NCBI GenBank assembly: GCA_963971405.1
Contig: OZ020487.1
Location: 29,435,371 to 29,499,370, forward strand
Source: Psococerastis gibbosa
Taxonomy: Eukaryota > Arthropoda > Insecta > Psocodea > Psocidae
Reading direction: 5' to 3'
DNA: 64,000 nucleotides
Positions 22,231-32,984 of the stretch are shown piece after piece (within the stretch, counting starts at the first letter, position 1; each line of letters begins with the position of its first letter). Both the position numbers and the translations under genes were made by a program. Under the pieces are notes generated by a model that saw nothing but the letters and a program-made list of their open reading frames with translations, searched no databases and was not told the origin of the DNA.

Positions 22231-22676
22231 CTATAATTACCTGATATAATAAATAATTGGATGATTTTCTACATTTGGTCAAATAGAAAATCATTTCAAT
22301 AATCAAATTAATTTTGAAGATTTAGGCGGGCAAGCGCCATCTTCTATCTCTTGACACCTCAATGATTGCTCTATTCTGTCAATATTTCCTGTAATAATAA
22401 ATTTAAAAAAAAAATTTTCAGTTGTAGCGGACCAGCGGTTGGCACGTGGTCCCAGTCATTGCGTTCTATCTTGACGAGTATGGGTTTGGACAGGTTCTTA
22501 AGAGACAATCGGACATCCCGACGGTCCGCTTTTTTTAAAGTACATTCCAATTTTGCAGGAAATAACTGAAATCCTTAGTGTCCGTTATATAACTGTGTCC
22601 GATTCGTCGATTGGTGACGGCCGCATAATGGGCATCAAAATGTAGGGGACCATTTGTTCCACTTTATGATACAGTA

Positions 22677-22800
22677 CGTCAAGACATGTGGAGTAGTGGT
22701 ACGGACTCTGACTTCCACCCGAAAGGTTGTTGGTTCGAGCCCTACACTTCCTACATTTTCGGGCCATGCTTCCTTCGGAGGGCATTTATTTATTGATGGC
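22677..22800 (+). mobile_element. tRNA-derived SINE family S, head half
   Basis: 'agacatgtggagtagtggta' carries the A box, and 'ggttgttggttcgagcccta' carries the B box about 50 nt later, followed by 'cacttcctacattttcggg' and 'ttcggagggcat'. It breaks off into 'ttatttattgatgg' where other copies continue. Confidence 0.8.
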
Positions 22801-23025
22801 TCTACAATCGGTGTTTACTGTAAAATGGTGTTGAAACACCCGTAGGGTTTCCCCTCTACATTTGTCTCTTAGTGCCAACTGGCAGCATCTCTCCCCATTC
22901 CCGCCTTAATATGATGTCACTGCTGCAATAATTAGCAATAACCTGAATGTGAAGCTGGGCATTCCCACAACGAATTTGAACAAGCGCCGCGCCCTCCGCA
23001 GTGCGGATTGCCCACTTTCTGCAAG

Positions 23026-23280
23026 CTAAACGGTACCTACCGCGCGAGAGATCGCATCCATCATATAGAGCCCAGGTACCACGCCTTCGGACTTATTGCA
23101 CTTGTGAGGTATTTGCACCTGCATCTCAGCTGAGCCTGCAAGCCGCCCGGGCCTGAGTCTCAGGCCCGGGAGGCTAAAACGGGGGCTCCTGAGCCGCGTA
23201 GTGTGTGACGTCACACGATGCCCCGAGGGCGGATTCCCCTTTCCGTTCATGTGGAGAGTAGTGGGCGCCAATGAGCCTAC
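23026..23280 (-). promoter_or_regulatory. CpG-rich island with palindromes; possible promoter
   Basis: Sharp GC-rich and CpG-rich block in AT-rich surroundings. It contains a perfect 12-bp-arm palindrome CCCGGGCCTGAG/CTCAGGCCCGGG (23146-23170) and a perfect 14-bp palindrome GTGTGACGTCACAC (23203-23216), which includes the full CRE/ATF site TGACGTCA. No related repeat is seen elsewhere in the window. It lies on the 5' side of the minus-strand gene. Promoter or enhancer function is an inference. Confidence 0.4.
23041..23124 (-). CDS. speculative first coding exon (28 codons)
   Basis: On the minus strand an ATG just inside the CpG island opens 28 codons, ending ...TCTCGCGCG before GTAGGT, an acceptable donor, in phase 0. 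The encoded peptide (MQVQIPHKCNKSEG...) has no recognised motif. The frame stays open further upstream to another ATG at 23271. It could be an alternative first exon of a minus-strand gene or chance; the donor is not of the best type. Confidence 0.2.
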
Positions 23281-23582
23281 TTGGCGTTGGCGATAAGAGG
23301 GGAGAGTTTTATTTCTTCAAATATATACCTAATGCATTGAGAGTAAATTGAACACCCCCCTCTCCCCCACTATGCGTATTTTCTACAAATTCGTATCACC
23401 GGAAATATTTATTTTAGAGCTGTACAACTAACTCATCTATTAGAAGAAATACTCCTCTGCATTTTTATATTATGATATGTGACCATCACACCCATTTGCA
23501 ATCACATTTATCGAACCCCTTCCTCCTTCCATCCGTTTTATTGCATAAAGAAATTTCGATAATTGTGGTCAATCGGCGTTTT

Positions 23583-23730
23583 TGTTAAGGACTTTTTATG
23601 GACCAAGGCCTACTTATTGTTTCCGTATGAATTTTTGGCCATTGGTAAACTGGCACACGTTCACAATGTCAACCTACACCGGCTACAAACGAAAATGGAC
23701 ATGCTGAGACAAAATGAAACAGGCGAAAGC
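23583..23730 (+). repeat. repeat family R1, copy 3
   Basis: Shares 'aaggactttttatgg', 'tttccgtatgaatttttgg', 'cattggtaaactgg', 'tgtcaacctacaccggctac' and 'tggacatgctgagac' with the other R1 copies in order. Confidence 0.7.
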
Positions 23731-23754
23731 ATCAATTAATCGGTGTTAGAATAA

Positions 23755-24017
23755 ACAAAAAATAACAAAAACTTAGAGTTTTAGAAAAACTTGTTATAAC
23801 AACCCGAATTAGTAAAACCCAAATAATTATATTATATATAATAAATAATAATTATACTAACACAAGTGGGTTTCTTAGACAAAGTTAATTTCTTAACGAT
23901 TATTTGGGTTTTACTAATTCGGGTTGTTATAACAAGTTTTTCTAAAACTCTAAGTTTTTGTTATTTTTTGTTTATTAAAATGAAATACCACGAAGTCACG
24001 AGTAATCTAATTATTTA
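23755..24017. mobile_element. hairpin element with 78-bp perfect arms and 14-bp target duplication, copy 1
   Basis: Direct repeats cggtgttagaataa at 23741-23754 and 24018-24031 bracket the element. The arms 23750-23827 and 23899-23976 are a perfect inverted repeat, overlapping the left duplication by five bases. A right-hand extension ('ccacgaagtcacgagtaatc') is outside the hairpin and shared with the copy at 58680. There is no protein, TIR of known superfamily or tail. Long direct repeats suggest retroposition of a structured RNA or a foldback transposon. Confidence 0.75.
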
Positions 24018-24174
24018 CGGTGTTAGAATAATATATATATATATTGTATCAAAATGCGCAGGCGGAGAATTTCTTCTACGGCATGTCATATATTTTGACA
24101 TTGATATTTCATAAGATACATAAGATTTTCCCCCTCCCCCCCATATTATGCAGAGGCTTCAGTTATGTAAGTGT

Positions 24175-24554
24175 GTACAGCCCGTAGGAAAGTGGCAGCC
24201 CGAAATTTAATACTTTTTATTTTTTATTTAATTAACTAAGCATTTTATTAAAGATTTTGCTCATCAAAGTTGTAGAAGGCTACTTCATGCATCATATAAT
24301 AAGGTATTTTTAGTTTTCGAAATTGTATTTTTTTTTTTTTATAAAATCTATAATACGTGAAAAGTTAATGTTTATAAAATATTTGCCTATTTATGAAAAA
24401 AATACAATTTCGAAAATTAAAAATATCTCATAATATGATGCATGAAGTAGTCTTCTCAACTTTGATGAGCCAAATCATTAATAACATGCTTAGTTAATTA
24501 AATAAAAAATAAAAAGTATTAAATTTCGGACTGCCAATTTTCTACGGGCTGTAC
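24175..24554. mobile_element. TA-flanked foldback MITE, family M, copy 1
   Basis: Termini 'gtacagcccgtaggaaa' and 'ttttctacgggctgtac' are followed inward by long imperfect arms sharing 'tttaattaactaagca', 'acttcatgcatcatata' and 'taaaaata'. The TA inside each terminus suits a Tc1/mariner-type target. Copies are at 40765, 42516 and 61445. Confidence 0.8.
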
Positions 24555-24645
24555 ACTCTTAAGGCATAGGCCTGAGTTGGATGGCTTCCCCTTTCCGTGC
24601 AATGCCGAGAGTAGAGGGGGAGAAAATCCAACTGACTGTGAACAG

Positions 24646-24826
24646 TAAGTCCGTACCCAGGTTTTGATTTCGGGGGGGGGGGGGGGGTCCAACAATTTTT
24701 TTAACGTAATTTATTACTGCATTGATGGATAAATTCTTCAAACCATACAGGTTTACCTACAGAAATTTATTTCGGGGGGGGGGGGGGGTCCGGACCCCAT
24801 GGACCACCCCCCTGGGCACGCCCTTG
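24646..24826. mobile_element. hAT-type MITE, family G5, copy 1
   Basis: The ends TAAGTCCGTACCCAGG and the inverse of CAAGGGCGTGCCCAGG are flanked by gtgaacag (24638-24645) and gtgaacat (24827-24834), 7 of 8 matching. Two G runs surround an AT-rich core with 'tggataaattcttcaaacc'. The sister copy at 62593-62757 is inverted. Confidence 0.85.
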
Positions 24827-24834
24827 GTGAACAT

Positions 24835-25997
24835 GTACCATTTTCCGGGGGGAAGAAAATAGAACTAATTCTAATTATGGATCAGTTTCACAGTCACAAG
24901 CCCATTGCAGGCATATACAGTAGCTAGCCATAGATACAATATGAACTATTCAATGGCAATCCGTCAATTATCATAGGTCTAGGGTGTCCTGCTGCCTGCG
25001 AATTGAAAAAGTGTAAAATTCAGTAGCATGTTTGGTGTGTGCAGGTGCTCTAGGAGTGTTGTAGGCTATTTTAGTAATTTCTATGATTAGAATAATTATT
25101 ATGTTAGAGAACGAAATGCTACTTGTATTTTAATTTCCTACAAGTAGGTAATATGAATGTTTGAAATAAGCTGTAGGTGTTTGTATGTGTGTGAATAATA
25201 AAACGAAAAAGGTAAGTCCTATTCATACACGTATAACTATAGACAATGGAAAAATTACCGCGAATTAGTCAAAAGAACCGATGCGAGTGAACTTTCCTAT
25301 TTATCTATTAGCATACGTAGGTAGACTACCGTAACACATAGAATATTTTCATAATAGTTTACCTATATTTCACATGTGGCTGAATTTCGGCTTCTTCAAT
25401 TTTTCCTATCTTAAACATACAATGGTTTGATCGATGCATAGGCATAAGCATAGTCTATAATGGTCAGACCAATGTACTACTACACAACACTTCTTGTAAT
25501 AATGTCATCGGTTGCAATGCATTATTATCCGTAATTTCTTCAAAACAAAAACAAATTTTTTTTTCTTCTTCGAAACCATAAACCTGTTTGGTTTTGTTAC
25601 TCTATTATATTTAGCACCTAAAAAATGCCTGAAGTCAGAAAGCATTGATAGAACGGTTTCGCACAAACAATTATTTGTTGTTCATTTTTTCATGAAAATT
25701 GACTCGTTGATTGTCTTGCCCCAGAACCCAACTATTCAGGATGAAGCAGCCTAGAAGGGTTTGTTTATATTAGTAACAACTAAGTAAAATATAAGTATAA
25801 GTTATATTAGTAGGCGAAATGAAAAGATAAAAAAATTGTTGGAGCCCTAGTTGAGATTTTTTTTTTAAAGTGTTATTGGGGATTAAAAACCACGAAACAT
25901 GAGTTAGTCTCAAATAAATGTATGAAAAAATTTCGGAGATATGGCGTTTATAAACCTACATGGCTACATGCCCAATATAGTTATAATCCGCCGCGTA
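24835..25997. other. no recognisable gene
   Basis: AT-rich sequence. The open frame at 25512-25754 is low-complexity, and its end shares words with 59500-59645, so it is probably an old repeat. Confidence 0.35.
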
Positions 25998-26005
25998 GGT
26001 AGTTC

Positions 26006-26343
26006 CAGGAACGCCGACTTGGGGAGGGGGGGGGGGGGCATTGCCCATCTTTCCCACGCAGACTAGTTTCTGGGGGGGGGGAGCGCCCCCCAGAAGCAGA
26101 GCCATTACTGCCCATTAGTGCAGTTTATTTATTTGTCTGCCTTAATATTTGAAACATTAAGATACAAATAAGTAATTAAATAAAAATAAATAATCAATAA
26201 TTGTATAGAAAGAGCGAGTGTACGTCGGTCAACGTTTTTGGCATTATAGTTATTTTAATTAACCATTTACCAATGCATTTTCTTAATACTTTTCAAAGTA
26301 CCGAATTGTTGCCCCCCGGAATTTTTAAAACTCGGCGTCCCTG
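26006..26343. mobile_element. hAT-type element, family G6, copy 1, perfect 8-bp TSD
   Basis: Starts CAGGAACGCCGACTTGGGG and ends ...AAAACTCGGCGTCCCTG, with perfect octamers ggtagttc on both sides (25998-26005, 26344-26351). G-run blocks with 'gcagactagtttctggg' follow the left end. The copy at 28857-29233 lies in the opposite orientation. No transposase frame. Confidence 0.9.
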
Positions 26344-26351
26344 GGTAGTTC

Positions 26352-26821
26352 GTCCACAAATCAATGAACAGACAGACAGTCTAAAACCACAAAATGCGGT
26401 ATTCCGTTGAAATCTCGAAACCGAAATTTTCTACCATCAAAAAAGCTCTCCTTATTATTCTTATTCTATCATGAATTTTATAAGATTTTAGAATATTAAA
26501 ACAGAAAGGTATAATACTTCACAACTGGTAGTCTGATCTAAAACTAAGCCCTACCTATTGGAGCGCAAAGCAACTATTTTGTTTACAGTCACGCCCGCTA
26601 GAGTTCATGCAAGTCTAGCTTCTTACCACGCGCCTTTCAGCCACTTGGTTGAACAGAACTTACGGTAGTAGTTGAGAGTAGGCTATGAAACATTTAGCCC
26701 AGTAAAAATAGAACTTTTTTGTATGGTGAGTTCAGAAAAATAACGTACCAGCTGAACTAGTGTATTTTAGCTCCTCAGTACGCCCAGAATGACCTGTCAA
26801 AATTACCTTAAAATCCCATGT
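26352..26821. other. no recognisable feature
   Basis: AT-rich sequence, unique in this window as far as I can see. Confidence 0.4.
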
Positions 26822-26832
26822 AACCGTATATA

Positions 26833-27642
26833 TATATCTGCCTGTCTTTTCCTGCTGTAACCATATCATTGGTCATGGCTTCATGGACATGGCAAAATCA
26901 AACCACATGAGAATTTTTCTCTGAATAATCCAAATTATGGCTACATTCAGAAGCCCGTATTCTCTAACATGATGCTTTACAGGGGCTATGTAATCCTGTC
27001 CCACTGCAGCAATGGAGATAGTACTGGACTTCCCACCCCTCCATGTTGCAGTGGAAACTTCTGCAGAAATGGCATTACTAGGAGTGGAAGGGCAATTAAG
27101 AGAGACTCAGCCTCTCTGACTACGTCTGACCACTGCCTGGATATGCCAAGCGATAGAATCCATCCAAAATACTGTTTTAGGAGGGAATTCGAAACTATAT
27201 TAGGGACAATGAAAGAATGCTGCGAATCAGCAGGAATTCTCAATAGTCACACAATCAAGTGGTATACTGATGGCTCTAGGCTAGGAAGTACCAAACCAAG
27301 AACAGGCCTTGGCGTCTTTGGTCCTGGGGTTAAATATCTGGAGTCTCTTAGGGAGACAACTATAGTCTTGCAGATTCTGCAATGAAGGTGCGGAGGACCT
27401 GCGATGCGATGCGATGCAATCGCACGAAGAAGAGCAGCATGCTCGGAAAGCTTGCAGTTACATGTAAAAGACCTACCACTTCTGAATCCCCTCAAGATCC
27501 TGGCTCTCGTGAGGGAGATAGGCCTCGAGAAAGTGATGTAGAAGTGATGTAGATACTTTGTTGTAGGGGGCACAATAGGCCAATAGGCTTAAGTGCACAC
27601 AGGTAACACCTGTACCCCAACTTATATAAAAAAAAAAAAAAA
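26833..27642 (+). mobile_element. degraded LINE 3' end with RNase H domain (I/R1/LOA-like)
   Basis: Across broken plus-strand frames I read the linker T-G-A-M...C-P-T-A-A-M-E-I-V-L-D-F-P-P-L-H. Next comes an RNase H start W-Y-T-D-G-S-R (the TDGS motif with the first catalytic Asp) followed by G-L-G-V-F-G-P. A C-x-x-C knuckle (27375-27395) and a conserved-looking C-terminus follow. A 16-18-base A run ends the element (27628-27645). Direct repeats aaccgtatata at 26822-26832 and 27643-27653 look like an 11-bp target duplication. Stops and frameshifts show it is dead. Confidence 0.8.
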
Positions 27643-27653
27643 AACCGTATATA

Positions 27654-27978
27654 AGTTAGTACCCGTACTTTCTGTAATGGTAAATCCCCCTAAAAAAACA
27701 GTTTTTAATTTTTAGCACGGTAATTATCCACATTGATTGCTGATTAATTAAACTGGTTTAAAAATGACTGTGCATGGTTGCGGTAAGGGGCAAACGCTAG
27801 AGGGAAGTTTTTTTTTTAATTTTAAATAATTTATGGTACCTAGGTACTTCAGTTCAATTAAGATAGGCAACCGTAATCACAGCTGTGTCAAATGAAATAC
27901 AGTATGGTTACGCATGATTTTCGTTTGGTTATGAATTTGGGCAAAATGGTGGAGCGCGACGAGTTAGCCCTAATATTT
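27654..27978. other. no recognisable feature
   Basis: AT-rich spacer between two retroelement insertions. Confidence 0.4.
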
Positions 27979-27990
27979 TTAGGCGACGAC

Positions 27991-28268
27991 TCCTTCTTCT
28001 TCTTCTTCTTCCCCCTTAGTGCCGCGTGCGCAGCGTGGGGGGGGGGGGATCGCCTCGAACCCATTTCCTGAACTCACCCCGGTCGGACGCTAACACCTTG
28101 AGCTCGGCCAGCCATTGTTTTCCCTCTTGCTCCGGCGAATTGTTCAATCCTTTCCTCAAGAGTTATCCTCGGTCTGCCGGTGGGTCTTCTTCCTTGCGGC
28201 CTTGCTTCCGCAAACCTCCGGGTGGTCCTGTTCTTTCCTTTGGACGTGGCCGAACCATTGTAACTGCA
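27991..28268 (-). mobile_element. 5'-truncated LINE 3' end (family A), copy 1, 12-bp TSD
   Basis: Perfect repeats ttaggcgacgac at 27979-27990 and 28269-28280. The minus strand encodes, over frameshifts, a LINE C-terminus with W-F-G-H-V-Q-R, G-R-R-P-T-G-R-P-R and L-K-V-L-A-S-D-R-G-E-F-R-K-W-V-R. It then has GGCACTAAGGGGG and a (GAA)n tail. Other copies with the same 3' end are at 54668(-) and 59696(+). Confidence 0.9.
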
Positions 28269-28806
28269 TTAGGCGACGACGATAGGTACAAAAAGGGGGA
28301 AATTACGAAAAATGAGGGGACTTTACATTTTCAGTTCAGTTCACGAATTAGGCTACTATAGGCAGGGCCCAGCCATTACATGCAAAAAGGAACCATTGAG
28401 ACCTATTTTTGTTACAATCGCTTATTGTTGTTTTTAAAACGCTGATTATTTAAATTTGTCGTCAGCTATGGACAGGAAGTTGCAGCTGTCCCTCCTGGCC
28501 TAAAGGACCGCTCCTCCTCCTAGAGTTGCAAAAATTAATTAGAATAATGTAGGCCTGGTAGGTTCAATTTAATAATTTATTGGGTTTCCGTTTTTAACGA
28601 GCGTTCCAAATTCTAAACTAACCTTCTAACTTTCATAGTAGCCACGCTTCAGTACATAGTGTAACATAAATTTAAAATATATCAGGGTTCGGTGAAATGA
28701 AAAAAAAAATTGCCGCCGCTAAATATACAGTAGAAAAATTTACTATTTAATGGTACCACAGAGCCCAGAAAGAAGCAAGTAATGCATATGCTAAGCATAA
28801 GTTGTG

Positions 28807-29378
28807 TATTCCACTGGTCAATATTCCGTCATTTGTGATTAAAAAAAGGTTAGGATCAGGGACGCCGAGTTTTAAAATTCTGGGGGGGGGGGGCAAGAAT
28901 TTGGCCGGTACTCTGGAAAGTATTATGAAAATACATTGGTAAACTTACTTAAAATAACAATAATGCAGAAAACTTTGACCGATTTACACTCGTATCTCTC
29001 TTTCTATATAAAATTATTGACTAAAAGCCTTTATATCAAAGTTTCGTGCCTCTTGTGAATGCTGATGATTGCCATGGCATTAAGTCTTTCTGCGTCTACG
29101 CGTGGTCGCATGAAACTATATAAATAAATGAACTGGACTAAGAGCTCTTCGTTTCTGGGGGGGGGGGGCTGCCCCCCCAGAAACTAGTCTGCGGGGGCAA
29201 GATGGACCGTGCCCCCCCAAGTCGGCGTCCCTGGTTGAGATTTTTGTTTTAAGGAGAAGATTATGTAACTTATATAAGTTACCGATAAGTATCTACATAA
29301 TAGTCTCCTTAAAACAAAAATCTCAAGTCCTCAACGTTTTTTTAATCACAAATGACGGACTATTGACCAGTGGAATAG
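28807..29378. mobile_element. foldback element split by a hAT insertion
   Basis: The left arm 28808-28848 ('attccactggtcaatattcc', 'gtcatttgtgatt') is the inverse of 29336-29378. An inner hairpin, 'tgagatttttgttttaagga' with its reverse complement, spans 29236-29324. The hAT element 28857-29233 sits just inside the left arm. Without it, the foldback would be about 190 bp. Confidence 0.7.
28857..29233. mobile_element. hAT-type element, family G6, copy 2
   Basis: Termini CAGGGACGCCGAGTTTT and the inverse of CAGGGACGCCGACTTGGG. Octamers gttaggat (28849-28856) and gttgagat (29234-29241) agree at 6 of 8. It is in the opposite orientation to 26006-26343, with shared 'cagaaactagtctgcg' between C/G runs near 29170-29200. 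Confidence 0.75.
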
Positions 29379-30880
29379 ACGCCTAAGCAACAAGGAACAG
29401 CATTTAATTTCTGATGTTGACAAACAACATCTCAATTAATTAATTATTCGGTGTTATTCTCTTGAGTGGATTTTGAGGTTTACATATAGAATAATTTAAT
29501 CGTTTTCAGGATAAGTAATTCTTTTCGTTCCGTGTCAGACCTGCTATACTGAAGCCGAAATGGATAAGATATTTTCATTAATTTCCAAGGTTCGGCATAA
29601 CAAAACATGACGTACTATCAAAAATGCACCGCTCTTTTTTACCCTTTTCAAAGGGATCATTACACCACTAGCTCTACAGTGTATAGTTATCTACGGTAAT
29701 TACTATTTTTCCTTCATACGATTGCATGACCATAATCATTCTTAAATCACGAAACTGTCAAAATGATCTAAAACTTAGCTATATAAAAAAACAGCAATCG
29801 AGTCATGGTAATAACAGTCAATCCCAGATAGAGATCCTTAAATACAATATAAATGACCGTAAAACCCGAGCTGTGTTGAACATCGCGTGCAGAGCTTCAA
29901 AATTTCACAGAAATCATCAGAAACCGCGATCAAAAACCTTTTCCAGAATGATTCGCAGATGAACATTGTGATTTTATAAAACTTGTGAAAGAATAGCTGC
30001 TGGCAAGCTTAGTATTGCCCTGTGTTAAAGTTATTCATAATATAACATAAATTAATACTTTTTTTGTGAAATTGCCCCGTGGCAATGGTCTAGAGTGAAG
30101 ATAGCGGGTACCATTGTAAGAAATGGCTGGAAGCTTCTGATGTTCGTGTGCCCAAGGGGACATCTTACAACTCAGAGGAGGCTGGAGAGTCACTGTAATT
30201 TGCTGGAATCGATGCGAGTAATCGCTGTTCGAAAGAGTTCTTTGTAGATTGACGTTATAAAGAGGGGGTGTCTACACAGGTTGTACCTGAAGAATTTGTA
30301 CTGAAATATTTTTTAATAAGTGTTGCGGCCACGCGATGGTCGAGACAGGTCAATTTTTGACTCGTTTCTTGGTAGTGAATTAGTGTAATTTTTAGTAACC
30401 GTCTTCTAGTTTCATACATCGTACATTCGGTGGAATTTGGATCCTCCTAGTTCCAGCCTAGACGTGGCGTGATGCTAGCACGTGGTCATTCAAACTTAAT
30501 TGCTTGGCCCATAAATCTTCTTCATTGGCCAATGGACTAATGTTCTATCTACAACTTTTCCCTGTTCCTCGTTAATTGAAAACGTAGCCTACGCCTATGT
30601 GTTATATATAGGCACCTTACATGGGCCTATATAGTGGGGATACGTAGGTGTGATACCTAAAATCGATGGCTATATTTTATTATTATTATTGGGCAATAAG
30701 TATGACATCGTGCGACAGCCGGAGAAATTTCAGGTTCACCCGACCCTAATGGGTACTTTACCTTCATTGGCAGGACAAAAATGCGGCGGTGGGCATGTTA
30801 CTGACTAGAACATCCCAAAGAAAGACGATGCTCGACCAGTACCTGTCCCAAGGCCTATACTCTTAGGACCGTTCGTACCA
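29379..30880. other. no recognisable gene
   Basis: AT-rich DNA. The plus-strand open frame at 29726-29962 is basic and featureless. A slightly GC-richer stretch at 30065-30290 has no second copy and no recognised motif. Confidence 0.35.
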
Positions 30881-30889
30881 TATGTATGT

Positions 30890-31095
30890 ATATTATAATG
30901 TCACGAAGGAATATTTATGAACCAACCCATGCGTCCCTTGTCCAATGCCAACGACCCCATGGATTTCGGACATTATTTATTTTATATTGTTTGTTTCCGT
31001 ATGCATTTTTGGCCATTGACAAACTCGCAGAAGTCCTCGTTTTCAGCCTACATCGGCTACAAGCGGTAATGGACAAACTATCGGTAGTAATTTTT
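30890..31095 (+). repeat. repeat family R1, copy 4
   Basis: Has 'ccaatgccaacgaccccat', 'gtttccgtatgcatttttgg', 'cagcctacatcggctacaag' and 'ggtaatggacaaact' in family order. Confidence 0.7.
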
Positions 31096-31179
31096 TCAGT
31101 TTTACCTCGTTGAAAGTTTTTGCTGAGTTTATTAAATTCCTACCAATAGCAGTTGGTGCAATTAAGCTTACCTTTTGAA

Positions 31180-31215
31180 AGGTTGCACGCACCCCCCCCC
31201 CCCTTGGCTACGCCA
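31180..31215 (-). mobile_element. orphan hAT terminus with C run
   Basis: The minus strand reads CCAGTGGCGTAGCCAAGG followed by a G run, the same terminus style as other G-run elements. I cannot find its partner terminus to the left. Confidence 0.4.
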
Positions 31216-31274
31216 CTGGATTTGACGGTTAATGTCATAGAATATATATTTTGGCCTACTATGCATTCCAATTA

Positions 31275-31583
31275 TTATTAATACAGTACCTTAATTAGGT
31301 TAGGGAGAATTGACTTGTCTCAAAAAATTGAGAATGTTCAAAATAGATTCTTAAGATATTTATGCATTAAAATTGATCATGAAAGCCCATTGCATAAATT
31401 AATCGATTTCTTAGGCAGCGCTTAAAAATTGATTCTCTTTATGCTAAGAGAAAAATGCCTTCTTTATGTTACATTTACAAAGTTTTTGAACTACAAGGAA
31501 TCTAATAATAATATGATATTTCTAGAGCTTGTAGAAATTGAAATAAATATGCCTGCAATTACAAAAAAAAAAAAAAAAAAAAA
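31275..31583 (+). mobile_element. LINE remnant: CR1/Jockey-like RT C-terminus with poly-A
   Basis: The plus-strand frame reads L-S-Q-K-I-E-N-V-Q-N-R-F-L-R-Y-L, a signature of the region after the RT domain (IExVQxRFxR). After a frameshift it continues L-K-I-D-S-L-Y-A-K-R-K then L-C-Y-I-Y-K-V-F-E-L, and ends with stops, an AT-rich trailer and a 22-base A run (31562-31583). No target duplication could be fixed. Confidence 0.7.
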
Positions 31584-32426
31584 AGAGTAAACCTTTCCAC
31601 TATACCGATTATGTGAATTAACTAACAATTTTTGGCATGTATCCCATAAAACCTTTAAAGCGCATACCTACTAGGAAGATGGTAAACTCTCCGTGAAACA
31701 AGTCAATTTTAAGTTGTTTTTTTTCTACGCTTGCAATCGATAAGCCTAGAAGGGAATTATTTTTTTGTACGCAGGTGTAACTGGTTTACTATTGTACTGG
31801 TGTATCTCTGCAAATATAAACTATAATAAGGCTTCGCATATGAATTCGGATTCAGGTTTGTCATTCCTATTGGGCCGGTAACAAAACTCTAATCTAAAAC
31901 AATATTCAATGGTCAGAGCACAACAAGATGGGAGAAAAAGAGGTTCGAAATTAAAAGTTAATTTTTAATTTCCTTTCGGGGGTTCAAGTGCCGACGCTTC
32001 TCAGAAAAAATGACAGTTGACATGATTAATATGAACATTAGATTATAAGCTCAATGAATTTCTGTTTCAGGGTATACAATACGTATGCCTTTTGTTTTAA
32101 TCAAAGAAATTAAATGGAAGAGGGGACCATTTGGAAGATGGATGCGCCTATATGGTGGAATGGGTCGGACTCGAGCTATATCACTTTGGTCTTTGATCCT
32201 GAAAATGATTTTTTTTGTGTTTGGCCCTAATTATGTTTTACTATTAATTTATTGCAAGCTGCGAAATCTATGGATTTGAATTATAGTTTCATTGGGTAGC
32301 TTGCTCTCTACCAACTTATGTAGGGCAGGTACCTCCCGTTAACATAATATTTGAGATTACGAAGGCCTAAATTGTGACATTTGAGTGGAAATAACATTGA
32401 TTAGTAAGGTATCCTTTTGAAGTGAA
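31584..32426. other. no recognisable gene
   Basis: AT-rich DNA. The plus-strand frame at 32085-32279 has no recognised motif. Confidence 0.4.
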
Positions 32427-32434
32427 ACTCCTTA

Positions 32435-32800
32435 CAATGGCGGAGGATCGACGGGGGGGGGGGGGGGCGAGGGGGTCATGACCCCTCAATGAGTAAATTA
32501 ATAAGATACCTATTTAAAAAAAAATCAACTTTTCAACAAAAAAATTACGGTTGACTTCTTATGGGCTTTGAAATTCTAAAACCTTTTGTTGTGACTATCT
32601 TGTTTATCGGATACCAACTTCTTACTCTCGCATTCTTTCTTTCTTGTTGTCGTGGTTGCTATTCGAAATTACTAATTAAAATTTTCCATATGCCAAACAA
32701 AATCATGGGCGGAAAATGGGGAGTCATGGGGGGGCATAACCCCCCCAGCTCTGGCCTAGCCCCCCAAGCCCCCCAGGTCTGTCCCTGCCCCCTAGCATCT
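32435..32800. mobile_element. G-run element fragments
   Basis: CAATGGCGGAGGATCGACGG followed by a G run (32451-32467), then 'gggggtcatgacccctcaat', shared with 12.35 and 51.78 kb. A second G/C block lies at 32728-32765. One terminus is plausible; the other is not found. Confidence 0.45.
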
Positions 32801-32984
32801 TAAGTAACTATAAAATTTATGTGTACTGTCCCATTCATTAAGCGATTAAAGTCCCAATTATTTTATAGGAAGTCGCTATGTTGGATGTATTTATGAAAAA
32901 ATAATAATAACTCAAGTCTTAACAAAATCTTCGTCTGTAAAATCTAGCCAATTATCTCGAAGAAATTCTCCGGGCCCCCATTGT

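Noticed and set aside
23866-24114. 82-codon frame with a similar protein on the minus strand at 58567-58827
   Set aside because: The similarity is due to two copies of the same hairpin element; arms and loops are non-coding.
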